DNA of 64,000 nt. Origin: Oscillospiraceae bacterium. GTDB lineage: Bacteria > Bacillota > Clostridia > Oscillospirales > WRJC01. The stretch lies in the NCBI GenBank assembly GCA_009783265.1, contig WRHM01000001.1:620001-684000 (forward strand). The letters are read 5' to 3'. How positions within the stretch are numbered: position 1 is the first letter of the stretch; the number at the start of each line of letters is the position of its first letter. Below are positions 24,869 to 35,900 of the stretch, piece after piece. The notes under the pieces are model-generated. The model did not search any database and was not told the origin of the DNA. It saw only the letters and a list, made by a program, of their open reading frames with translations. A program made the translations under genes and the position numbers.

Positions 24869-26425
24869 ATGAAAGTGGCAATCTATTGCCGTTTATCAGA
24901 GGAAGATAAAGACAAGCAGGATAAAAAAGATGACAGCGAGAGCATACAAAATCAAAAATCATTATTAGTCCAGTATGCTGTGGATAGAAGTTGGGAAATA
25001 TACAATATATACAGCGACGACGATTATACAGGGTCTGATAGAAACAGACCCGCATTTAATCAATTATTGGCAGATGCCGAAAATAAAAAATTCGATATAG
25101 TTTTGTGCAAAAGTCAATCGAGATTTACCCGTGAAATGGAACTGGTAGAGAAGTATATACATACTCTTTTCCCAATCTGGGGTATTCGGTTTATAAGTGT
25201 AGTTGATAATGCTGATACAGATAATAAAGGTAATAAAAAAGCGAGGCAGATTAACGGACTTATAAATGAGTGGTATCTTGAGGATATGTCGGAAAATATT
25301 AAAAGTGTATTGACAAATAAACGTAAAAACGGAAACCATATCGGGGCATTTGCTCTGTATGGGTATAAAAAAGACCCAAAGCAAAAAGGGCATTTAATAA
25401 TTGACGAACCAGCCGCCGAAATCGTGAGGGAAGTATTTAATTTATTTGCTTCGGGATATGGGAAAACCAATATAGCAAGGTTATTAAACGCAAGAGGTTT
25501 ACCAAATCCGACAGAATATAAACGATTAAATGGACTTAGATATTCACAACCAAAAAGGAAAGAGGCAACTCTGTGGAAATATTTCGCCATATCTGATATG
25601 CTTGTCAATGAAATATATATCGGACACATGGTACAAGGCAAATATGGAAGTGTTTCCTTTAAAACGAAGCAGAACAAACCAGTTCCAAAAGATAAATGGA
25701 TAAAGGTAGAAAACACTCACGAGCCAATTATAGATATGGATTTATGGAACAGAGTCCAGGAACTCGTAAAACTGAAAGTCAAACCTTTTATAGTTGGTAA
25801 TATCGGGATATTTTCCAAAAAAACAAAATGTAAGACTTGCGGGTATACCTTGCGTTCAAAAAAATGTCATGGAAATTATTATTTGGAATGTTCGACACGA
25901 AGTATTGACAAAAATTCTTGTATAGGGGCATTTGTTCCGGTTAAGGAGTTAAAAGAATTTGTGATTTATAAACTCCAGGAATTATTAAATGATTATCTTG
26001 ATAAAGACAAATTTAATAAAAAGGTTTCCGAACCTGTAAATAATCCACAATCTGAATATTACGAAAAAATTGAAATTAGTATTGCGGAATATAATAAACA
26101 GATAGCGAATTTTGAGAAAGGCATAAGGGATTTGTATTTCGACAAGGTCAAAGAGTTAATCAATGAAGAGCAGTTTTTGGAATATTCGAGAGATTTTCAC
26201 AATGATAAACACAAACTTGAAAAATTAGTTGCGGAACTTCAAGATGAAGTTGATACCCACAACAAAAAATCACAGGCTAATACAGACTTATTACAACTTG
26301 CGGACGAATATTCAAATATAACGGATTTAGATCGTGAAACGGTTGATAGACTTATTGATTGTATCTATGTTGGCAGACGTAATCCCGAAACGAACGAATT
26401 TGTTGATATTCATTGGTATTTCTAA
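24869..26425 (+). CDS. Large serine recombinase 2 (integrase/excisionase of element 2), 518 aa
   Basis: The resolvase domain (1-150) has catalytic Ser10 in YCRLSEED and the SQSRFTRE arginine motif. The recombinase domain (about 165-270) contains GYKKDPKQKGHLIIDEPAAEIVREVFNL. A zinc ribbon (CKTCGY ... CSTRSIDKNSC, about 325-360) and a coiled coil (about 400-465) follow. I chose ATG at 24869, with GAGGAG upstream, over an earlier ATG at 24824 that lies in the hairpin. It differs clearly from recombinase 1 in sequence. It ends 143 bp from the right att core of element 2, the usual place for its integrase. Confidence 0.93.
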   Translation: MKVAIYCRLSEEDKDKQDKKDDSESIQNQKSLLVQYAVDRSWEIYNIYSDDDYTGSDRNRPAFNQLLADAENKKFDIVLCKSQSRFTREMELVEKYIHTLFPIWGIRFISVVDNADTDNKGNKKARQINGLINEWYLEDMSENIKSVLTNKRKNGNHIGAFALYGYKKDPKQKGHLIIDEPAAEIVREVFNLFASGYGKTNIARLLNARGLPNPTEYKRLNGLRYSQPKRKEATLWKYFAISDMLVNEIYIGHMVQGKYGSVSFKTKQNKPVPKDKWIKVENTHEPIIDMDLWNRVQELVKLKVKPFIVGNIGIFSKKTKCKTCGYTLRSKKCHGNYYLECSTRSIDKNSCIGAFVPVKELKEFVIYKLQELLNDYLDKDKFNKKVSEPVNNPQSEYYEKIEISIAEYNKQIANFEKGIRDLYFDKVKELINEEQFLEYSRDFHNDKHKLEKLVAELQDEVDTHNKKSQANTDLLQLADEYSNITDLDRETVDRLIDCIYVGRRNPETNEFVDIHWYF

Positions 26426-26467
26426 AAATGCCCATTATACCGTGCTTTTATGACTTTTTCTATGTAA

Positions 26468-26514
26468 ATGTAGTTTTTACACAATCGTAGCATAGAAAAG
26501 GCTTGTACAACATA
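26468..26514. repeat. Decayed second copy of the right att site, including cotJC codons
   Basis: This 47-bp stretch aligns with attR of element 2 (26545-26592) with one gap: ATGTAGTTTTTACACAATCG against ATGTAGTCTTTACGCAATCG, then GTACAACATA in both. The second half corresponds to host cotJC codons (E-K-A-C-T-T then stop, against E-Q-K-A-R-T-T-Y). It therefore looks like a fossil junction from an earlier integration. Confidence 0.7.
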
Positions 26515-26544
26515 AAACCAGGGTTTTATGTGGGATTTAAGGGC

Positions 26545-26592
26545 ATGTAGTCTTTACGCAATCGCGCCAGAGCAAAAAGCGCGTACAACATA
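26545..26592. other. attR of element 2
   Basis: The element arm GTCTTTACGCAATCGCGCC (26550-26568) is followed by the core CAGAG (26568-26572), and cotJC resumes with CAA-AAA (Q-K) at 26573. Likely crossover dinucleotide is GA at 26570-26571. Confidence 0.8.
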
Positions 26593-26770
26593 CGATAATA
26601 TATTAAGGCTGACCGACGACGACGATGTAAAACAGCCTATAAAATTCCTGCGCGCGCGGGAAATAGTGCATTTCCAAAGATTCGGCGAGACGTTAGAGCA
26701 TGTCAAAGATAAACTCAACAGCAAAAATTATTATGCTTATAACCCGTCTTTCGACAGAAAGATAAAATAA
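26573..26770 (+). CDS. cotJC: cotJC segment 3: codons 137-201 and stop of the spore-coat manganese catalase
   Basis: QKARTTYDNILRL ... REIVHFQRFGE ... NPSFDRKIK is the canonical CotJC C-terminus and supplies the last predicted ligand, H169 in EIVHF. An in-frame ATG at 26528 lies inside element 2 with no ribosome site, so this is not an independent gene. With segments 1 and 2 it completes a 606-bp reading frame (186 + 222 + 198 bp). CotJC proteins are di-manganese catalases of the inner spore coat. Confidence 0.9.
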   Translation, partial: QKARTTYDNILRLTDDDDVKQPIKFLRAREIVHFQRFGETLEHVKDKLNSKNYYAYNPSFDRKIK

Positions 26771-26812
26771 CACGAATCGTTTAAGTGAAAGTGAATAATA
26801 AACAAAAAGTCC

Positions 26813-26845
26813 GATATAGTATATATACCGGGCTTTTTATTATAA
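26813..26845 (+). terminator. Terminator of the cotJ operon
   Basis: AAAAAGTCCG-A-TATA pairs imperfectly with TATACCGGGCTTTTT, ending in a T run. It lies about 45 bp after the cotJC stop, supporting intactness of the operon end. Confidence 0.7.
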
Positions 26846-26932
26846 AATTCGCGCTCACTTTCAAATAACGGTCCGGCGAAGCGAGCCGTACTGATTTAAG
26901 TTAAGTGAATTTTTTAATTATTTTATTAAATC

Positions 26933-29900
26933 TTAAATCGTTTTTTTGTTGCTTGTTTGCTTAACCGCAAACACAATTCCTGCAGCCAGTATAAACATAC
27001 CGAAAATCATATAGAAAATATCGCCCGTTCGCGGATTATCTCTCTGAAAATCTTCCGCGTTCTCATTTAATCTTGTTCCCGCCGATTCATACTCTGTCAT
27101 ATCGCTGTTTGAACGTATTAGATTTATTAATACAAAATCCATATCAAGATTGGTTATATCTATGCCGTCAGCTAACAGAACGAATCCCAATGGCTTGCCG
27201 TATTCATCGAAAATTTGCCACCAGCCATCGCCTAAATCCACCCCAAACCAATCACCTTCACCAAACGGTATAGCATTTGCGAATAATTCTTCCAAATATT
27301 CATATTCATATCCCTCGATTCCTTCAGGCAGAATCGTATGGAATATTCCCATCATATCGCCATTCTCATCGAAAATTTCCCACCAGCCGTTTTCTAAATC
27401 CACTGCAAACCAGCCGTCCGCAAACGGTATCGCGTGGTCCATTAATTCATGCAAATCTTCGTGGACTTGTATCTTTTTCTCGATTTCTTCGGGAATACCC
27501 GGAAAATGCGTTTCTGCCGGGTCGTCGAAAATATCCGCCGGGTCTCCTGCAGGTTCAGTAGAATATGCCGAAGATTCGGATGCATCTTTATCTGTGGATT
27601 CCGGCGTTTCCGGATCTGTTGAGGAGTCGTTTGACGGGATTTCACCGCCTGTCAAAGACTCGTCGGCTTCTGTTTCTATCGTGGGTTGTGTCGGATCAAC
27701 CGGGTCATCTGGATTTTTAGGGTCTTCGTCCGAAAGATCAGAAAGCTCATTTGATTCAGAACCGGTTGGCTCAGTCGTTTCTTCTCCCGATGGCTCAGTA
27801 GGATCTGTGTTGGTTTCCGGCTTGATTTCGGGCTCCGGCGTCAGCGGAGGGGCAACAGCATTTTGCCTCCATTTTGCCGTGACTGTTAAATCTTCGGTGA
27901 TATTATCAAACCCTGAGTCCCAGCCGTCGAATGTATATCCCGGTCTTGTCGGATTAGGCGGGGCGGTCGCGCCGTCGCCGTATTCGATTATATCAGTAAT
28001 AATCACATCGTCGCCGTCGTCGCTGTAGCCGTCAACAAATTTAACGTTGTATTTGTTCTTTTCCCATAACGCCGTGACTATTAAATCTCCGGTGATATTA
28101 TCAAAATCTACATCCCAGCCTGTGAATGTGTATCCTTCTCTTTCAGGGTCCTCAGGAGCAGTCGCGCTGCCTTCTTCCTCGACTTCCTGCGTATCAACCG
28201 TATTGCCTGTGCCGTCAACAAATGTCACTGTAAACTTATATCTTTCTCTCCACAGAGCGGTGTATGTCGCGTCGCCTGTCACTGTGCCGCTCCATTCTAT
28301 ATCCCAGCCGTCGAATAACCAGCCGTGGTCTTTGCTGTCTGTCGTAGATCCAAAAGGAGGAGTCGGGTCGCCGTAATGCAGGAGCGTTTCAGCAGGCGTT
28401 TTTGTATAAATATAATCTGTATCGTCCCAGTCGCCGTAACCGCCGGGCAGATAAGTGATAGTATATGGTATCCATTCCCATTGCGCTGTATAAATCGTGT
28501 GGCCTGTTACCGGTATCGTTGTCAGGTCTTTTTCGGGAGGCCATAAAACAGGCTCGCCGTCTTCGGTTTTTTGCTCCCAGCCGGCAAATTTTTTGCCTGT
28601 CGGGGCATTATTTTCAGCGTCGGGAGGCGTCGGCGTCGGGCCGTCTTCATAATAGGGGATTCCGTCGTAGAGCAATCCGTGATATTGCGGGTCAAAATTT
28701 CCTCCGTTCGGGTTATATGATATTACGAAATTTTCGTCCCGTTCCCAGAGCGCGACATATATTATATCTCTTATCACTTTGTCTTCCAATACGACAGACC
28801 AGCCTATGAAGTGATAATGCGGATCTATTTTGTTGTCTATATCGTCTGTATCAGGCATATATGAACCCGCCGGTCTGTCAGGAGGATTATTAAAGTCGTC
28901 ATAAGTCAAGTCGTCATAAGTATAATCAGACGCATCCCATTTGCCGTTTGCGCCGGGGTCATAGACTACGGTATATTCTATTTTCTCAAAGAGCGCGGTA
29001 TATATTACATCTTCGGTTACTATAGGGGCGATTGTTTTGTCCCATCCGGTAAATATATACCCGGGGGCAGTGGACCGCTCAAGCATATAATCAAGATCGC
29101 CATTGAATGGAGGAGTACTGCTGCCGTGGTCTTCAGTTGAAGTCTGGTCGTCAAAAATACCGGGTATACTTGATTGATAAGTTACTGTGTATTTATTTAA
29201 TTCCCATGTCGCCGTAACTGTTAAATCTCCGGTGATATGGTCAAAAGTTTTGTCCCAGCCTTTGAACGTATAGCCTTCTCTTTCCGGGTCTTCGGGAGCT
29301 GGAGCGTTGTTGCCGTGATTGACATGTTCGGATTTAATCAGGTCATAGCCGTCATCGCTGTGACCATCGACAAATATCACTATATATTGATTTATTTCCC
29401 ATGTCGCCGTAACTGTTAAATCTTCGGTGATATTATCAAAAGTTTTGTCCCAGCCTTTGAATGTATAGCCTTCTCTTTCCGGGTCGTGCGGAGCAGTAGC
29501 GTCGCTGCCGTGATCAACAGTTTCTGTTTTATAAACGGTACCGTTTTCGTCGACAAATTCGACCGTATATTGATTTATTTCCCACAATGCCGTCACGATT
29601 AAATCTCCGGTTATATAATTAAAAGTTTTGTCCCAGCCTTTGAATGTATAGCCTTCTCTTTCCGGGTCGTCCTCCGGAGCGGCCGCGCCGCTGCCGTATT
29701 CAACGGTTTCTGTTTTAATCAAGTCGTCGCCGTTGTCGCTGTCGCTGTAACCATCGACAAATTTCACCGTATATTCTATAATTTCCCACTGCGCAATATA
29801 ATTAACGCTGCCCAATACTTTGGGGCGGACATTCGCGACATTCAAGTCCGCTTCCGGGTCCGGCGTGAATTCTGGCGGATAAAAATGCTCTTCGCTGTAA

Positions 29901-32900
29901 TCACCGCCAAACACAGGTTCCCAACCGGTAAACCTGTAACCCGGATTTCCTGTTATCTCGCTGTCGGTCAACGTTGGCGTTTTATTGTCGTAAATTAAAT
30001 CTGTGTACTGATACAAATAATATTCTTCATTTTCGTCCTTGTCAGTAATTGTCCATGCGCCTTGTGTTCCCGGAAGATATTTCACAGTATATTCTATAGC
30101 TTCCCATATAGCGTAAACTGTCACTGAAAAGTCGCCGTTGATGTCTTTGCTCAACTTCGTTCCCATATCGGAAACGTCCGTAATTTCATCAAAGTCTTGG
30201 TCTGATGCCGTTGTTTCGCCGGATTTGGTACTCCAGCCTCTGAAAATATATCCCGGTCTTACCGGGCTGTCCGGAATTCTGTCACCGCAGCCGTCATCTT
30301 CAAAAGGATTATCGCCGTCGAGAGATTCGCCGTAATGCGCAATCCTTGGTTCATAAATTTCACCCTCTTCATCTTCGAGAGTAATACCGTTGCCGTTGAA
30401 AATTACAATATATTTTATAATATCCCATTGCGCCTCATATCTGATATGTTCCGCCTCGATTTTTTCTTTCGGTCCGTCTGTGTCAGTATTTTCGATTTTC
30501 CAGCCGATAAATTTATAACCCGTATTGCCTGTTATATTATCATCTTCCGGCTGTGGCGTGATTACCCCGACTGTGCGTTTGAACATATATTTCTCTTCAT
30601 CTTCGTCGCACTTTTCATCGAACAAGGCGAGAATGGCTAATTTGGCTTCTTCAAGGTCGTATATGACTTCTTCAATTTCAGCGAAAATATCTGCAATCGT
30701 TCTTTCAGCTTCGTCAATATGGTGGCTGATTGTACTGAAGATTTCTTCCAGTTTTTCTTTCAGTTCCGGGTTTTCTATAGTAGTTATGTCTGTGTATCCG
30801 GTCGCTGCTTTAACTGCGGCAAATAAATCTTTTATATCCGTAAGCGCGTTACCTGCGTGTATGTGCGCCGCCGGGATATTGCCGCTATTGCTTCTGACAA
30901 GTTCAATTTTAGTATTAACATCGTCATATAAATCCTGCGGGAATACCGGATAGTCGTCACTCCATGTGCCTTGTGTGCCCGGCAGATATGTCGCCGTATA
31001 ATACTGTTTAAATTCCCAAATCGCGTAATATGTCGCGTCTCCTGTTACTGTTTTGGGAAAATCACTGTCTTTATCAGCTATACCGTCATGGTTATAATCC
31101 CACCCAACAAACGTCCATATACCGTATATGCTTTCTCTTTCAATTATACTCGGATGCGGCATTTCTTCAGGATCGTCGCTCCATTCGTAAGGCGTGTCGC
31201 CGCCGAAATAACACTCGTATCTGTAATCGTACCCGGTTGTATCGTCAACTAATTCCGGAGGACCAGGATCCCATAAAGGACGCGAACCCGGATGGTATCT
31301 GATAACATATCTTATTCTTCCCCACTGTGCGTAAACGGTCATATCTTCGCCTATAATTGTGTCAGCTGTAAATATTTTATCGGAAGTCAGTATTTTATAC
31401 GTTTCGTCCGTATCTTTATAATAAATATCGTCGTCAGTAAGCTTATCGTCGAAATCAAGCGGTAAATATTCGTCCCCGACTTTTTTAAATATATCAGGCA
31501 CGGTCGTCCAGCCTAAGAACTCATAATGCTCTCTTGACGGGTCTGAAGCCATAATATCTTCGCCTTCGGGATTAGCGTAGCTTGTAGAATGGCCGAGCGA
31601 AGTATTAAAGTTCGTTCTCTTTATAACATGATTCGCGCTGGTTTCGTTGTTTAACTTAAACGTAACGTCGTATTTTCGTATATTATTGAAAACAATCGGC
31701 CCGCCGCCTTCTATTTCAATAGGTTTATCCGGATTAGCGGTCGTCAGTTTACCGGTTACCGGATCCTGATTAATAGCTATAGTGAAATGGAATACGGCAG
31801 GGTCGTAGTCTATTTTAGGATTTTTGGTTATGCTTTCTTCTATCACTCTGTACTTGAAAGGCTTATCTGTAGTTCCGGTAAATTGTATATTTTTGAACGG
31901 GATGATACCGTCGGCTCTGTTGGGAACCCTTCTTTCAACGGGGAAATGCCATAAGCCGTCGTCTGTGTCATCTGTTTCGTCTATAAGAGTGAATACAAAT
32001 TCCCCTTCTTCCAGAATATCGCTTTCATTGCCGATAATCATTTTCTTTACTTCAATGGGTACGGATATAGCGTCTGCCTCGTATACATTCGTGATAACAA
32101 ACCCGTTTTCGCCTACTCCTGCGACAGAACTGGACAATTCTCCTTTTTTTCTGTCTACGTTTATTACAACGCGCACTGTGACAGGGGCCGCATAAGTGAT
32201 ATTTTTGTTAAATTCCCCGGGTTTCATTTCTCTTACTTCATAAATGAACGTTTTTCCGTAAATCCCTACTTTTGCCGCGGTATAATTAATCCAGTCAAAG
32301 ACTATATTGCCGTCTTCGTCATTTTTAACGCCGGACTCTATTAATTGATGGTCTGAGGGATCGGTAACGTCCCAAAGCTCAAATTCAAATTCTTCGTCTT
32401 CTAATAATTTTCCTCCGGCGAGGACTTTTTTACCGGCAATCTGTTCTCTGACCGGAGCCGGGGTAAATACATTGGTAAACGAAATACCGTCGGTAACGCC
32501 GGTTGGGTTTATGCCTGTAATCGAATTTATGCTTGTAATCTCGGCTGCTTTGGTAAACGAAAGCATACCGTCTTTTCTCTGCTCTGAATTCAAACGGTTA
32601 GACCCGTCATTAGGATTATACGAAGTCTTACCCACCGTTATAGTTACAGTAAACACATTGTCGTCATAATCGACGTTATCCAGTTTACCCGAACCGGGGA
32701 TAACTTCGCGCACTTCATATTCGTATTTACCTTCTTTGTCGAATTTCAGCATAAAGTCGGTAAATCCGCTAAGGTTGCTTTCAAGTATGCCCGCCGTATT
32801 CAGCACTGCTTTTGAATCATCATAAACTGTTACGGGATTTCCCGTGCCTTTTTCGGTTATCTTAAAACTGAACTCGCTGTCTTCTGTCATATCCCTGCCG

Positions 32901-35900
32901 GTAAGCACTTTGTTAATATCAAGCGGCATATAGACCGGATCGGGAGAATATTGATTATCGAATATAATATCAGTCTGGGCCGAAGTCCCGTCATTTATTA
33001 TAACTACGGTAGTTAATCCGCCGCTGCCGTTATCTTTAACTTCGATTGTTACCGTATATGTTTTATCGTCAAAATCTACCGTACCCGGCGTATCTCTGGG
33101 AAGATTCGCGCGCGGCACCGTGCCGAGGTAACCGAAATCATCAGGCGTAGCGGGATAGTCCGTACCGCCGTGGTATTCAGTGATTGTGTAGGTATATGTA
33201 TCCGCATTGTAAAAATCCAGAGGCGGAAAGATAAAATTGCCGTCTTTATCGTTTTTAACGCGCGCAATCTCGTTGCCATCTTCGTCTTTTAAAATAAATA
33301 CAAACTCACCGGCTCTGATATGCCTGCCGTCAAGCGTAGCTTTACCGTTCAGCGATATTCTGGGCGTCACTAAATGATAAGTAGTCCCGTCATCAGGATT
33401 GCCCTCAAGCACGCCTTCATCAAGCTTTTGTCCTGAAAGTATAGAATAACCTGCGCCGTTAATCGACGTAACTTCAGCAATATTTTTCAAACGCTTCCCA
33501 AAGTCAATATCCGGGTCTACTGTAACGGGTATTATAATATTTACCGTCTGCATTGCGAAAATTTCGCCTATTACAAAAGTCAGCTTTTGGCTGTCTTCCC
33601 CCGTTCCGCGCGTCACTTTTATTGAGGACGGCAAAGCGGCGGCTTTTGAAGCGTCCGAGCCCTGATAAAATTTAATATCGGCTGTATTAAATATAACGCC
33701 TTCAGGAAGTTCGTCAAATATAGTAACGTTTGCAGCGGGAAGAATATCAAGATTCTGCGCTGAGAGCGTGTATTGAATCGTATTGCCTCCTGAGGCGGGG
33801 TCTTTATCAACTGCCTGAGGTTTCGCGTTTGTGCCGCTTGGAGGGAAAGACGATTTGCCCAAACCGAATGAAACGTTGCGCATAGTGACTTTGGTAGTAA
33901 ACGTTTCGCGCGCGACAGGCAGGAACAGATTCACGTTTGAAGGGTCGTACACGTCTTTTTCAACTGTGGAATAAGTATATTTGTTTACTGACTGCAGCTT
34001 TTCCCCGATTATTTTTTCATAGCCGGGAATATCCCCGGCGTCGTCCGGTTTTGTGGGGGCGAGCATATTGACGACGACGTATATCGATTCGTTCTTTTTT
34101 ACCTGAAAAGGGTTGTTGTCTTTGCCGGTTGATAAATCAACGGCGATTGCCGTGATAGTATCGGCAATTTCGGCTATGCCTTCTTTTGTAGCGGGCAATA
34201 TTGACCAAACGTCTTCGTTGGTCAGATCCCCGTAATATTCGTTTAATTGTTCATAAGGGCTCTTTTCATAAACAGGATCGTCGTTCCCGTCAAGAACGGG
34301 CTCGCCGTGTTCGTCTTTTTTAGGAATAGGCTTGCCTTCCGGGTCAAGAATAATCTTGTATTCGCTTATTACAAATTCATCTGCCGGCAAAGTAGAATAG
34401 TATAAAACCGGATTAGCTCCCATAGACTCTGCAAAAGATGTGTCAATGTTCAAAAGCCTGCCTTTCCATTGGCTGCCGGGGTCGTAGTTTGTTGCGGGGT
34501 GTCCGTCTATTATAACGGTTTTATCGCCTGCAGGTTCGCTTTCCAGTACATCGAACATTTTTATTTCAGTATAGAGTTTTGTCGGACCTGCAAGAAAGTG
34601 CAGCTGATACTGGTAGATACCGCCGGGTATCGTTTCGGCTTCGTGGACAAAATCGGGGTCGCTCTGCGATTTGACAAGCTTCTTTGGCCCGAAATCGTAC
34701 ATACCCGGAATATGGATAACAGTTTCCGATATTTGATACACGGTGTCGCCCCTGTTATCGTCCTGAGCCGCAGTCGGTTCGACTTCGAGGTGCTGGAAGA
34801 AAGACCGCGTCTGAGGCGCGACAGTACTGAATGTCGCCGTGCCGTTGGCATCTTCGGACGCAATAGCGCCGTTTGCGCTGTAACCCCACGCAAGATGAGT
34901 GGAAGTGGAGGCAGCCGGAACCGCGCCGCCGCTCGCAAGCAGTTTGCCTGTTGCCCCTATACCCAGCGTACCGGGGGTTTTATTGCGGAAAGCCACGGCG
35001 TTAAAAGCCTGATAATCGCCTTTAGAGTTGCTTCTGTCAAATATAGTCGCGAAAGTCGCCACTAATTTATAATTGAGAACAAACCCTGACCTGATATCTT
35101 CATATCCGCTGTCGTTGCGTTGTATGCGCCGCTCGGGATATGATGCGTTTCCGTTCTCGGTATTATGCAGTCTGCCATCCGGTCCGATATATGTAGTACC
35201 GTTGGGAGCGGAAACTATCTGATAATTTGTAAACTGTTCCGGGTTTCCGTTTACTATATGCTTCTCCGGCGCTTTCACGTTCGCTATAAGCATAGTCCGC
35301 CCCGAACCCTGCCAGTTATCGACAAAATAGTAATCTATTTCAGCCGGGAGACGGTTATCTATATATGCCTGATCTCTGCCGGCTCTGGTTCCGCTGGTGT
35401 AATTTTCCGGGTCGACGTAATACGTAAACGCCTCGACAGGTCCTTCTATATATGTTCCTATTGGGAGCAGGTCAAAAAATGTGCCCTGCGTCAGTATATT
35501 AAACACTTTATTGTCCGCCATGTCGGCTAATTTTTCTTCTCTGGTTTTTCCCGGTACAAGATCGGGATTGAAAACTATCCGTTCGTACATAACTACCGAC
35601 TGATGGACAGACCTTACTTCGGCGATGCCGTCTTCGGCGACGGTTTGATCCGCTGACCACCCGTTTCTGACCCCTCCGGTGTTGATTTTGCTGATAGTAG
35701 TCGCGGCGTTGGTTCTGTTGAGCGTGATATATCTGTAATTTGTCAGGACTGTGTAATTGCCGTCGGGGGTTTCGGGATACCACTCTTTACTGAGGTTTCT
35801 AATCACATTTTGGGAGTTCGCGGTATTTGCGGTGGCTGAAGGGTTTGTGACGCCGGTGGAACCGGGCCAGCTGTCCGTGTTGGCGGTTGCAAGATTCACA

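Larger units (their letters stand above)
11533..26569. mobile_element. Element 2: 15,037-bp serine-recombinase mobilizable element inserted in cotJC between codons 136 and 137
   Basis: The ends are fixed by cotJC segments 2 and 3 and the shared core CAGAG (11531-11535, 26568-26572). Deleting 15,037 bp restores the family sequence EDLAAE-QKARTTYD. The inner arms are inverted repeats around the core. Recombinase 2 lies against the right end, as usual. The DNA is visibly more AT-rich than the flanks. The Dam methylase, replication-relaxation protein, TraD/VirD4-like ATPase and hairpin-rich region suggest an integrative element moved by conjugation machinery. It also carries a likely toxin-antitoxin pair. 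No full type IV secretion set is present, so it would need a helper. Confidence 0.88.

Noticed and set aside
26528-26770. Independent 80-aa gene
   Set aside because: The first 15 codons belong to element 2 and have no ribosome site; the rest is the CotJC C-terminus.
27150-28028. 292-aa ORF on the strand opposite the giant adhesin
   Set aside because: It is a Ser/Pro-biased mirror of the repetitive adhesin sequence with no ribosome site.
34469-35065. 198-aa ORF opposite the giant adhesin
   Set aside because: Shadow frame of a high-GC part of the adhesin gene; no recognisable protein features.
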